Positions 6,424 through 12,183 of a stretch of DNA of 12,183 nt are shown here, one piece after another (the first letter of the stretch is position 1; every line of letters starts with the position of its first letter). The position numbers and the translations under genes were made by a program. The DNA comes from Gammaproteobacteria bacterium GWE2_37_16 (GTDB lineage Bacteria > Pseudomonadota > Gammaproteobacteria > UBA9339), in the NCBI GenBank assembly GCA_001801285.1, contig MGXG01000078.1:1-12183 (forward strand), in the 5' to 3' direction. The notes under the pieces were generated by a model. The model searched no databases. It saw nothing but the letters and a program-made list of their open reading frames with translations, and was not told the origin of the DNA.

Positions 6424-7809
6424 CTAAAACTCCCGATATCCAGCAATTCTCGCACCAGTCATCTTATGAAAACGCATGATCAAAATTATTGCGCTTAAAC
6501 CAAAACAAAGCACAAACCCCCAACGAATACCTAAAACACCAAAATGCCAATAAAATGCCAACAAGTAACTTATCGGTAAACTCAAACAACAACTAATAAC
6601 TATGCTATAAAACATCGGAGTCAGTGTGTCACGTAAGCCACGCAAAGCACACGTCGCGATAGTCCGAACACCATCAAAAATATTCATCAAACTAGTCACT
6701 GCCAACAGACTAATCGAAACCGCCAACGTCGCCTGATTCTCAACTGCTTTAATGTCCAAATAGAAAGAAATCAAAAACTTCGGTATAAGCCAATAAAGCA
6801 AAGTAAAAAATAACGTACAAATCAACCCCAACAACAATGCCGCATAGCCTAAATTGCGTATTACACCATGATCACGCCGCCCAATCGCCTGACTAATTAA
6901 AATCGTCGAAGCCTGGGCGATTCCGAATGGTACCATAAAAGCAATCAAGTTAATTTGCAAAGTAATTTGTTGAGCCGCCAAGGACGTCTCACCTAACCAA
7001 CCAACAAAAATCGTCGATATAGAGAAAGCTCCCAATTCAACAGCAATCATGGCACTAACCGGCCAGCCAATACTAAATAGCTGTCTTAAATATTGAAAAT
7101 TAAAACTCTTAGTTTTAGCAATACAAAATAACTTATAGCGTCGATATTCTTTAAAATAAAATAAATGACCAAAGAAAATAATATCAATAAAGACAAAAGC
7201 ACAAGTATTAGCATAACCCATACCACATACACCTAAAGGCGAAAAACCTAATTTTCCAAAAAGAAAAATATAACCAAAAATCGTAATTGCGATAAGAAAA
7301 GCAATATTATAAATAGTCGCAACTTTTTGTTTAGAAATACCCAATGTCACCTGATAAAGTGAACAATAAATCATACTGGGGATTATTGCGAAAATATAAC
7401 TACGAAAAAACTCACGCGTTAAAGCAACGAGCTTATGGTCTTGTTTACAAAGCAATAAAATCGGCGCTATATTCCATAAAATCAACATGATCGGCAAAGA
7501 AACTAACGCCCCAAGAATAATGCTTTGCCGAAAAACCGCGCCTATTTCCGCATCATTTTCCGCGCCATAATTATGCCCCACCAAAACACCGACCGAAAAA
7601 AGCATTGACCAAATAGTCACCATAAAAACCGAGATCATACTGTTGATCAAGGCACTTGCCGCCAATTCCGCATGTCCTAGCTGAGCAATCATTAGCATAC
7701 TAATAACAGCACTTAAAGCGCCACTAAGTCGCGCAACCATAATCGGCACAGACATATTGAGAGTGCTTTTTACGGCATTTATAAATGGTGTTTTAGTTAA
7801 AGCTAGCAT
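6424..7809 (-). CDS. MATE-family multidrug efflux transporter (NorM-like)
   Basis: The protein has 461 residues, the usual length, and about 12 hydrophobic segments along its whole length. Family features include the N-terminal membrane segment with a MLMIAQLG block, GVLVGHNYGAEN after the second helix, and the matching second-half block ISQAIGRRD. MATE proteins expel cationic drugs and other compounds across the inner membrane using a sodium or proton gradient; the substrate here cannot be told. The ATG at 7809 gives a normal short cytoplasmic N-terminus, although the ribosome site is weak. The gene is divergent from ligA across a 315-base gap and leads a two-gene unit with the small membrane protein. 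Confidence 0.92.
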   Translation of the reverse strand: MLALTKTPFINAVKSTLNMSVPIMVARLSGALSAVISMLMIAQLGHAELAASALINSMISVFMVTIWSMLFSVGVLVGHNYGAENDAEIGAVFRQSIILGALVSLPIMLILWNIAPILLLCKQDHKLVALTREFFRSYIFAIIPSMIYCSLYQVTLGISKQKVATIYNIAFLIAITIFGYIFLFGKLGFSPLGVCGMGYANTCAFVFIDIIFFGHLFYFKEYRRYKLFCIAKTKSFNFQYLRQLFSIGWPVSAMIAVELGAFSISTIFVGWLGETSLAAQQITLQINLIAFMVPFGIAQASTILISQAIGRRDHGVIRNLGYAALLLGLICTLFFTLLYWLIPKFLISFYLDIKAVENQATLAVSISLLAVTSLMNIFDGVRTIATCALRGLRDTLTPMFYSIVISCCLSLPISYLLAFYWHFGVLGIRWGFVLCFGLSAIILIMRFHKMTGARIAGYREF

Positions 7810-7874
7810 TTTCGATTAAAGATGTGTAAATATGATTATTTTATAAATCAAAGAGTTATTTTTATTTTTTGTAG

Positions 7875-8066
7875 CTTCTCAAAAATCAGGGGAAAATTAC
7901 AAGAATTTGCGCAGCCACAAGTCCGTAGCCGCAAGCACGTAGCCGCAGGCTTTAGCCTGCGTTTTTTCATTGCATACGCATATAATTTAGATACGTATTT
8001 TAACGCAAACTAAAGACCTGCGACTATGTAATCGTAATTATTATAATACCCGAACTTTTTGAGAAG
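7875..8066. mobile_element. MITE-like inverted-repeat element containing a REP pair
   Basis: Arms CTTCTCAAAAATCAGGGG (7875-7892) and CCCGAACTTTTTGAGAAG (8049-8066) are inverted repeats matching at 14 of 18 positions, the outer 11 perfectly. They enclose the REP pair at 7939-8027. The 192-bp span has no coding capacity of its own, and no clear target duplication is visible. It fills most of the 315-base MATE-ligA gap. Each arm carries TTGAGA pointing outward, which can serve as a -35 box. Confidence 0.5.
7925..8027. repeat. REP-like palindrome pair in the MATE-ligA gap
   Basis: The first full unit is 7939-7961 (GTAGCCGCAGGC, TTTAGCCTGCG). It is preceded by a partial duplicate GTAGCCGCAAGCAC (7925-7938). 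A facing, less regular unit is at 8004-8027 (CGCAAACTAAAGACCTGCG). The arrangement matches the pair after gltX, with a longer spacer of 42 bp. Such paired units are usually spread by a RAYT transposase acting in trans; none is encoded in this window. Confidence 0.75.
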
Positions 8067-8088
8067 TAATTAAAATACATGGTAAAAT
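8059..8088 (+). promoter_or_regulatory. Candidate ligA promoter
   Basis: TTGAGA (8059-8064) and TAAAAT (8083-8088) are separated by 18 bp. Each differs from the sigma-70 consensus at one position. Transcription would start near 8095, about 30 bases before the ligA ATG. The -35 box lies within the right inverted repeat of the MITE-like element, so the element may have supplied half of the promoter. Confidence 0.55.
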
Positions 8089-8124
8089 ACTTTTTATCCA
8101 TAGCAAAACATAAACATAACCATT

Positions 8125-10314
8125 ATGACTGATCTAAACATTAAATCCAAAATCGACAAACTGTGTCAACAAATCAAAGATTACGATTATCATTATTACG
8201 TACTTGATGAACCTTTGGTTCCCGACGCCGAGTACGACCGACTTTTCCGCGAATTACAAAAACTCGAAACCGACTACCCAGACTTAATCACTATCGATTC
8301 TCCAACACAACGAGTTGGCGTCAAACCACTGACCAAATTTACTGAAGTACAACATAAAATACCTATGCTTTCTCTCGATAATGCTTTTAGCGACGAAGAA
8401 GTATTAGCTTTTGACAAACGCGCCCATGAAAGGCTTGGTGATATACTAAAGGAAAACAGGATTTCAGGGTTAGCACAAATAGACTCGAGCAGTTTGAGAT
8501 TTCCGCAAGGCGGCAACGAGTCGAGCTTGAGGAGTGTATTAGACATACATGACTCAAGCGAGAAAGGAAGCCAACACAGCGGAAAACCAAAATGCGAAGA
8601 GTATAATTACCAGCAAAACGATATAACTTATGTCTGTGAACCAAAAATAGACGGATTAGCCGTCAATTTAATTTATGAAAATGGACTTTTAGTTAAAGCC
8701 GCAACACGTGGCGATGGCGTTGTCGGTGAAGACATCACGCAAAATGTCCGTACAATTCACGGTGTCCCTTTGCATTTACGCGGCGAAAACTTCCCCGAAA
8801 CCATCGAAATCCGCGGCGAGATTTACATGCCCATTGCCGGTTTTTTAGAATATAACCGCAATGCTACCAAAACGGATGAAAAAACTTTTGTTAATCCACG
8901 CAACGCCGCCGCCGGAAGTTTACGCCAATTAGATCCAAAAATTACCGCCACGCGTCCTTTGAATATTTTTTGTTACGCCGTTGGGGAAGTAAACGGATGG
9001 CAATTACCAAAACAACACTACGAACTTTTACAACAATTTAAAGACTGGGGCTTGCGTGTTAATCCCGAAATAACCATTGCTCAAGGCATTAATAAATGCC
9101 TTGAGTATTATCAAGAAATGGGCAAGAAACGCGCACAACTACCCTATTCTATTGACGGCGTTGTTTACAAAATCAACCAACTTAATTTACAACAAAAACT
9201 TGGTTTTGTCTCACGTGCCCCACGCTTTGCAATCGCACATAAATTTCCCGCTGAAGAAGAATTAACCGAAGTTTTAGCCATTGAATTTCAAGTTGGACGC
9301 ACGGGAGCCATTACACCGGTTGCGCGACTGAAGCCAGTTTTTGTCGGTGGCGCAACGGTCAGTAATGCGACTCTACATAATATTGATGAGATTCTACGGA
9401 AAGATGTAAGAATTGGTGATACCGTTATCATCCGCCGCGCCGGTGATGTTATTCCAGAAATCGTCAGTGTTATCAAGGATCGCCGCCCGCAAAACGCCGC
9501 AATCATTCACTTACCAAAACATTGCCCAATTTGCGGCTCGGAAATCGTCAAAACGGAAGGTGAAATCATAGCCCGCTGTAGCGGCGGTCTTTATTGCAGC
9601 GCACAACGCAAAGAATCAATCAAACATTTTGCTAGTCGTGGTGCTTTAGATATTAACGGTTTTGGCGATAAATTGGTCGAACAACTCGTCGATGCTGGTT
9701 TAATCAATAACGTAGCCGATATTTATACTTTAAGTTTAGAACAATTAAGCAATCTGGAACGCATGGGGGAAAAATCGGCACATAATATTTTGGCAGCTTT
9801 AGAAAAGAGTAAAAACACCACTTTAGCGCGCTTTATTTATGCGCTTGGCATTCGCGAAGTTGGTGAAGTAACCGCTCAAGATTTAGCTAATCATTTTGGT
9901 GATTTAGATACACTCATTAATGCCGATGAAGCAGCTTTACAAGCCATTTCCAATGTCGGTCCAACTGTAACCAAACACATTATCACCTTCTTTCGTCAAA
10001 AACATAATCTCGAATTAATTGAACGCTTACGTAGATCGGGAATCCATTGGCAAAAACCAGTACGCGCCGCAAAACAACCTCTAGCAGGTCAGATTTTTGT
10101 TTTAACCGGAACGATGCAAAACATGACGCGCGAAGAAGCCAAGGAACGCTTAGTCGCGCTTGGCGCTAAAACCAGCGAAAGCGTTTCAAAAAACACCAGC
10201 TATTTAGTTGTCGGCAGCGAAGCTGGTTCAAAATTGGCAAAAGCCGAAAAGTTGAGTGTAAAGATTCTGGATGAAAAGATGTTTTTGGAATTAATTTCGC
10301 GGGAAGTTAATTAA
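8125..10314 (+). CDS. ligA: NAD-dependent DNA ligase with an in-frame element insertion
   Basis: LigA seals nicks in duplex DNA using NAD+ and is essential for replication and repair. The domains, in order, are Ia (1-about 105, YHYYVLDEP and EYDRL), the insertion (about 106-161), the nucleotidyltransferase with catalytic Lys174 in CEPKIDG, the OB fold, the zinc finger Cys467/Cys470/Cys485/Cys491, helix-hairpin-helix motifs (about 515-640) and BRCT (653-729). The length is 729 against 671 in E. coli. Both Lys174 and the first zinc cysteine are shifted by 59 positions from E. coli numbering (Lys115, Cys408), so all the extra length lies before the active lysine. The inserted segment is element A, read as ENRISGLAQIDSSSLRF and onward. 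All catalytic features are intact, so the enzyme is probably active. No clear Shine-Dalgarno sequence precedes the ATG. Confidence 0.97.
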   Translation: MTDLNIKSKIDKLCQQIKDYDYHYYVLDEPLVPDAEYDRLFRELQKLETDYPDLITIDSPTQRVGVKPLTKFTEVQHKIPMLSLDNAFSDEEVLAFDKRAHERLGDILKENRISGLAQIDSSSLRFPQGGNESSLRSVLDIHDSSEKGSQHSGKPKCEEYNYQQNDITYVCEPKIDGLAVNLIYENGLLVKAATRGDGVVGEDITQNVRTIHGVPLHLRGENFPETIEIRGEIYMPIAGFLEYNRNATKTDEKTFVNPRNAAAGSLRQLDPKITATRPLNIFCYAVGEVNGWQLPKQHYELLQQFKDWGLRVNPEITIAQGINKCLEYYQEMGKKRAQLPYSIDGVVYKINQLNLQQKLGFVSRAPRFAIAHKFPAEEELTEVLAIEFQVGRTGAITPVARLKPVFVGGATVSNATLHNIDEILRKDVRIGDTVIIRRAGDVIPEIVSVIKDRRPQNAAIIHLPKHCPICGSEIVKTEGEIIARCSGGLYCSAQRKESIKHFASRGALDINGFGDKLVEQLVDAGLINNVADIYTLSLEQLSNLERMGEKSAHNILAALEKSKNTTLARFIYALGIREVGEVTAQDLANHFGDLDTLINADEAALQAISNVGPTVTKHIITFFRQKHNLELIERLRRSGIHWQKPVRAAKQPLAGQIFVLTGTMQNMTREEAKERLVALGAKTSESVSKNTSYLVVGSEAGSKLAKAEKLSVKILDEKMFLELISREVN
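8442..8605 (+). repeat. Element A, copy 3 (inside ligA)
   Basis: This 164-bp copy runs from TATACT to GAAGAGTATA and is entirely open in the ligA frame. It is nearly the same as the tilS copy without the 71-bp module. Its hairpin (8525-8559) has outer stem GCTTGAG/CTCAAGC where tilS has GTTTGAG/CTCAAAC: both sides of one pair have changed, so pairing is kept. The inner stem GTGTAT/ATACAT and the GA/GA internal loop are the same in both. Confidence 0.9.
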
Positions 10315-10329
10315 TATAAAAATATCAAT

Positions 10330-10354
10330 TTATGCTATCTTATGTTATTTTATG
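10330..10354 (+). promoter_or_regulatory. Phased direct repeats, likely ParD operator
   Basis: TTATG occurs three times at exactly 10-base spacing (10330, 10340, 10350), just upstream of the antitoxin ribosome site TAGGAGAATACC. One-turn spacing suits a ribbon-helix-helix repressor such as ParD binding one face of the DNA. Autoregulation by antitoxin or toxin-antitoxin complex is the family rule. I could not fix a promoter with confidence. Confidence 0.5.
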
Positions 10355-10378
10355 CATATTATTATTTAGGAGAATACC

Positions 10379-10645
10379 ATGAACATCTCTCTGTCACCCG
10401 AATTAGAAAAATTCGTACAAAACAAGGTCAGCAGCGGATTTTATACTTCTACCAGTGAAGTAATCAGAGAATCTCTACGCTTAATGCATACCCATGATAA
10501 TTTACAACAACAAAGCATACGACGACTAGATCAAGCTATTGAAATCGGCATGAAACAACTTGATTCAGGACATAAAATTTCCGCACGTGAAAGCTATAAT
10601 AAACTAAAAGCAAAAATTGATAATATAGCCAAAACAAAAACATGA
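10379..10645 (+). CDS. parD: ParD-family antitoxin (ribbon-helix-helix)
   Basis: The product is 88 residues. The N-terminal part MNISLSPELEKFVQNKVSSG with TSTSEVIRESLRLM is the ribbon-helix-helix DNA-binding domain of ParD/CopG-type antitoxins (residues 2-45). The C-terminal Lys-rich part would wrap the toxin. The start follows TAGGAGAATACC. Its last bases overlap the toxin start by 4 (ATGA), the usual coupled arrangement. It should neutralise ParE and repress the operon through the phased repeats upstream. Confidence 0.92.
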   Translation: MNISLSPELEKFVQNKVSSGFYTSTSEVIRESLRLMHTHDNLQQQSIRRLDQAIEIGMKQLDSGHKISARESYNKLKAKIDNIAKTKT

Positions 10646-10938
10646 TAAAAACTTACCATCTTTCTGATGCAGCCTATCAAGACATTGATGAGATAGTGAC
10701 ATACATAGCAAAAGAAAGTCCTAAATCAGCACATAAGTTTCTCGATGCAACTTATAGTGCTATGGATACACTGGCTGAAAATCCAGACTTAGGTCACCTA
10801 CGGGAAGATTTAACTCAAATGTCCGTTAAATTTTGGACATTTAAGTGGCATTACCTCATTATTTACAAACCAATGAAGCCAATCGAAATAGTGCGAATAC
10901 TAAGTGGTTATCAAGATATAACTAATATAATAAATTAG
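10642..10938 (+). CDS. parE: ParE/RelE-superfamily toxin
   Basis: The product is 98 residues. It opens with YHLSDAAYQDIDEIVTYIAK, has a central ENPDLGHLREDL, and ends VRILSGYQDI, all typical of the ParE branch of the RelE/ParE fold. Characterised ParE toxins inhibit DNA gyrase, whereas RelE relatives cut mRNA; ParD pairing and sequence favour the ParE type, but the target is inferred. It is translated by overlap with parD. The FosA-like gene starts 31 bases after it and could be read from the same transcript. No truncation is seen. Confidence 0.9.
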   Translation: MIKTYHLSDAAYQDIDEIVTYIAKESPKSAHKFLDATYSAMDTLAENPDLGHLREDLTQMSVKFWTFKWHYLIIYKPMKPIEIVRILSGYQDITNIIN

Positions 10939-10969
10939 CTTAAATCTCTAAATTATTAATTGGAAAAAT

Positions 10970-11380
10970 ATGCCCATCCGTCTCAACCACATCACTCTCG
11001 CAGTCAACAATATTACCCGTTCCTTTGATTTTTATCGCAATATCTTGGGATTAGAACCACTATGCCGCTGGGATAAAGGCGCTTATTTTTTAATTGGAGA
11101 TTTTTGGTTTTGTTTAAATGTTGATAAAAATGTCCAACCTGAATCAAGTTACACTCACTACGCTTTTACAGCCACCCAAGAAAATTTTTTCCATTTACGC
11201 GAACGCCTTTTAAATTCTGGTGTACAAGTTTTTCAAGAAAACAGTTCCGAAGGTGATTCTTTTTATTTTTTAGATCCAGATGGACATAAATTAGAAATCC
11301 ACGTTGGTGATTGGCGTTCCCGAATTGCGACAAAAAAAATTGCCCAAGGTGAATGGCGAAATGTAGAATGTTTTGTTTAA
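10970..11380 (+). CDS. FosA-like glutathione transferase (glyoxalase fold)
   Basis: The product is 136 residues, the size of FosA. FosA enzymes add glutathione to fosfomycin using Mn2+ and K+. Metal ligands are conserved: His7 (LNHITLAV), His63 (YTHYAF) and Glu109 (HKLEIHVG). Thr9, Tyr39, Trp46 and the SEGDSFYFLDPDGHKLEIHVG block also match. Compared with Pseudomonas FosA as I remember it, the substrate-contact lysine (Lys90) appears to be Gln89 here, so fosfomycin activity is not certain. Arg118 matches the C-terminal arginine. It could instead be a related glyoxalase-fold enzyme, but FosA is the closest family. The ribosome site is weak (TTGGAAAAAT). Confidence 0.85.
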   Translation: MPIRLNHITLAVNNITRSFDFYRNILGLEPLCRWDKGAYFLIGDFWFCLNVDKNVQPESSYTHYAFTATQENFFHLRERLLNSGVQVFQENSSEGDSFYFLDPDGHKLEIHVGDWRSRIATKKIAQGEWRNVECFV

Positions 11381-11508
11381 TATAAGTCACTTCACCTGTA
11401 GAAAAATTTCCTAGCTTTTCTCCTGATTACATCAGATAATATATTATAGCTGGATTAAATTCACAGCATTACATTTTTAATTTTAACTTTCTTAAGGAGG
11501 ATTTAATT

Positions 11509-11667
11509 ATGTTAACCTGGGTATTTGTTTTTTTGATTGTCGCCATTGTTGCAGCGGTCTTTGGCTTTACCGGTATAGCAACAGAAGCAGTAGGTATAGC
11601 TAAAATTATTTTTGTAATTTTCCTAGTACTTTTTGTAATCTCGCTTATTGTTCATTTAATAAGATAG
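11509..11667 (+). CDS. DUF1328 (YtjA-like) small membrane protein
   Basis: The product is 52 residues, MLTWVFVFLIVAIVAAVFGF onward, with two hydrophobic helices around a short TGIATEAVGIAK loop. The FGFTGIA-A-GIAKI pattern is the DUF1328/YtjA signature. The function of the family is unknown. ATTAAT spacing after CTTAAGGAGG gives a strong ribosome site. It is the first of three closely spaced small genes encoding membrane or exported products. No clear promoter could be fixed in the 128-base gap before it. Confidence 0.88.
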   Translation: MLTWVFVFLIVAIVAAVFGFTGIATEAVGIAKIIFVIFLVLFVISLIVHLIR

Positions 11668-11730
11668 GCGATAATAAAAAAAATTGTTATTTTTTATAAA
11701 ACTATAGTCTTTAATAAAAAGGAGATTAAC

Positions 11731-11889
11731 ATGAAAATTAAACACAAAATTGCATTTATTGGTTTAGTACTGATAGGCTGCCTATTCTTAAATGCTTGTC
11801 AAAACACCGCGGAAGGTTTTGGTAAAGATATGGAAGCAAGCGGTAAGGCAATTCAAAAAAATGTCACCGACGATAAAAATACCAAATAA
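11731..11889 (+). CDS. Entericidin-like small lipoprotein
   Basis: The product is 52 residues. The N-terminus MKIKHKIAFIGLVLIGCLF is a lipoprotein signal with lipobox LNAC, so Cys23 would be lipidated and cleaved there. The mature part QNTAEGFGKDMEASGKAIQK is the entericidin A/B pattern (NT..G.G.D....G..I). Entericidins in E. coli form a small antidote/toxin locus linked to stationary-phase lysis; here only one gene is present, so that role is not implied. AAAAAGGAGATTAAC gives a good ribosome site. It lies 63 bases after the DUF1328 gene. Confidence 0.88.
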   Translation: MKIKHKIAFIGLVLIGCLFLNACQNTAEGFGKDMEASGKAIQKNVTDDKNTK

Positions 11890-11935
11890 ATTTCAAAAAC
11901 TTTTCTTTCAAACTTAAATAATTCAGGAGATATAA

Positions 11936-12183
11936 ATGAAAAAGACACTTATCGCAACAATTATTACTATTGGTTTGATTGGCGTAAATACTTGTGTTTA
12001 TGCTACTAAAGAAATGCCAAATATGAATAATATGCACGATGTAACAACACTTCCAGGTTACAAAGCAGCTATTAGTCTCGATAAAACCATGCGTAACCTT
12101 TGGGCTGATTATGTTATCTATACACGAGACTATATAGTTAGCTCTCTTAACGATCTTCCAAACAGTGATGCTGTTTACAAAAA
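11936..12183 (+). CDS. Exported protein of unknown function, 3' end cut by the window
   Basis: ATG at 11936 follows CAGGAGATATAA. The visible 82 residues begin with a signal peptide (MKKTLIATIITIGLIGVNTC, likely cleaved after VYA near residue 23) and then a Met/Asn-rich linker (EMPNMNNMHDV). After that comes a conserved-looking block, LWADYVIYTRDYIVSSLNDL. I have seen the LW-D-V-TRDY pattern in uncharacterised exported proteins but cannot name a function. It follows the lipoprotein gene by 46 bases, likely in the same unit. Confidence 0.8.
   Translation, partial: MKKTLIATIITIGLIGVNTCVYATKEMPNMNNMHDVTTLPGYKAAISLDKTMRNLWADYVIYTRDYIVSSLNDLPNSDAVYK

Noticed and set aside
7822..8013. Plus-strand frame of 63 codons before ligA
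   Set aside because: It runs through the MITE-like element and REP units, has no ribosome site and has a low-complexity composition.
8274..8644. Minus-strand frames overlapping the element in ligA
   Set aside because: They are antisense shadows of ligA and the palindromic element. The coding signal is clear on the plus strand.
1..12183. CRISPR array or larger prophage/defence island
   Set aside because: No regularly spaced direct repeats with variable spacers, no integrase and no recognised defence gene other than the ParDE-type pair were found.

Overview
The window looks like chromosomal core DNA of an AT-rich gammaproteobacterium. GltX, YajQ, TilS, LigA and the FosA-type protein all have gammaproteobacterial character. 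The short palindromic elements placed inside reading frames recall the palindromic elements of Rickettsia and suggest a host-associated or slow-growing lineage such as the Legionellales, but that placement is inference and no taxon is claimed.

Layout, left to right. Positions 1-480 hold the start of an unidentified minus-strand gene running off the left edge, a strong hairpin terminator and a small arginine-rich reading frame with a good Shine-Dalgarno sequence. Positions 483-1760 (minus) encode a 425-residue protein with a His/Asp motif pattern like zinc-dependent phospholipase C/DUF6765-type proteins. Its upstream side (1794-1958) is a copy of a dispersed element. A tRNA-Val(CAC) gene with a good promoter follows on the minus strand. 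Then come gltX, a REP-like palindrome pair, yajQ, a 264-base gap with a GC-rich imperfect hairpin, and tilS on the plus strand. The MATE transporter and a coupled two-helix membrane protein are on the minus strand. A 315-base gap carries a REP pair nested inside a longer inverted repeat, and then ligA. The right end holds a ParDE-type toxin-antitoxin pair, a FosA-like protein and three small envelope or exported-protein genes: a DUF1328 protein, an entericidin-like lipoprotein and an unknown exported protein cut by the window end.

The most interesting signal is a family of about 164-165 bp palindromic elements, called element A here. There are three copies: in the 3' end of tilS (5911-6145, with an extra 71-bp module), inside ligA just before the catalytic lysine (8442-8605), and upstream of the phospholipase-like gene (1794-1958, minus). 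All three are read in the same frame. The tilS and ligA copies share a 35-nt hairpin, and one base pair of its outer stem has changed on both sides, which preserves pairing. In LigA the element accounts for essentially the whole size excess over E. coli LigA. In TilS it replaces the natural C-terminus.

Most other genes are housekeeping: glutamyl-tRNA charging, tRNA-Ile lysidine modification, DNA ligation, and nucleotide or RNA binding by YajQ. The accessory functions are efflux, a toxin-antitoxin pair, putative fosfomycin inactivation and small envelope proteins.
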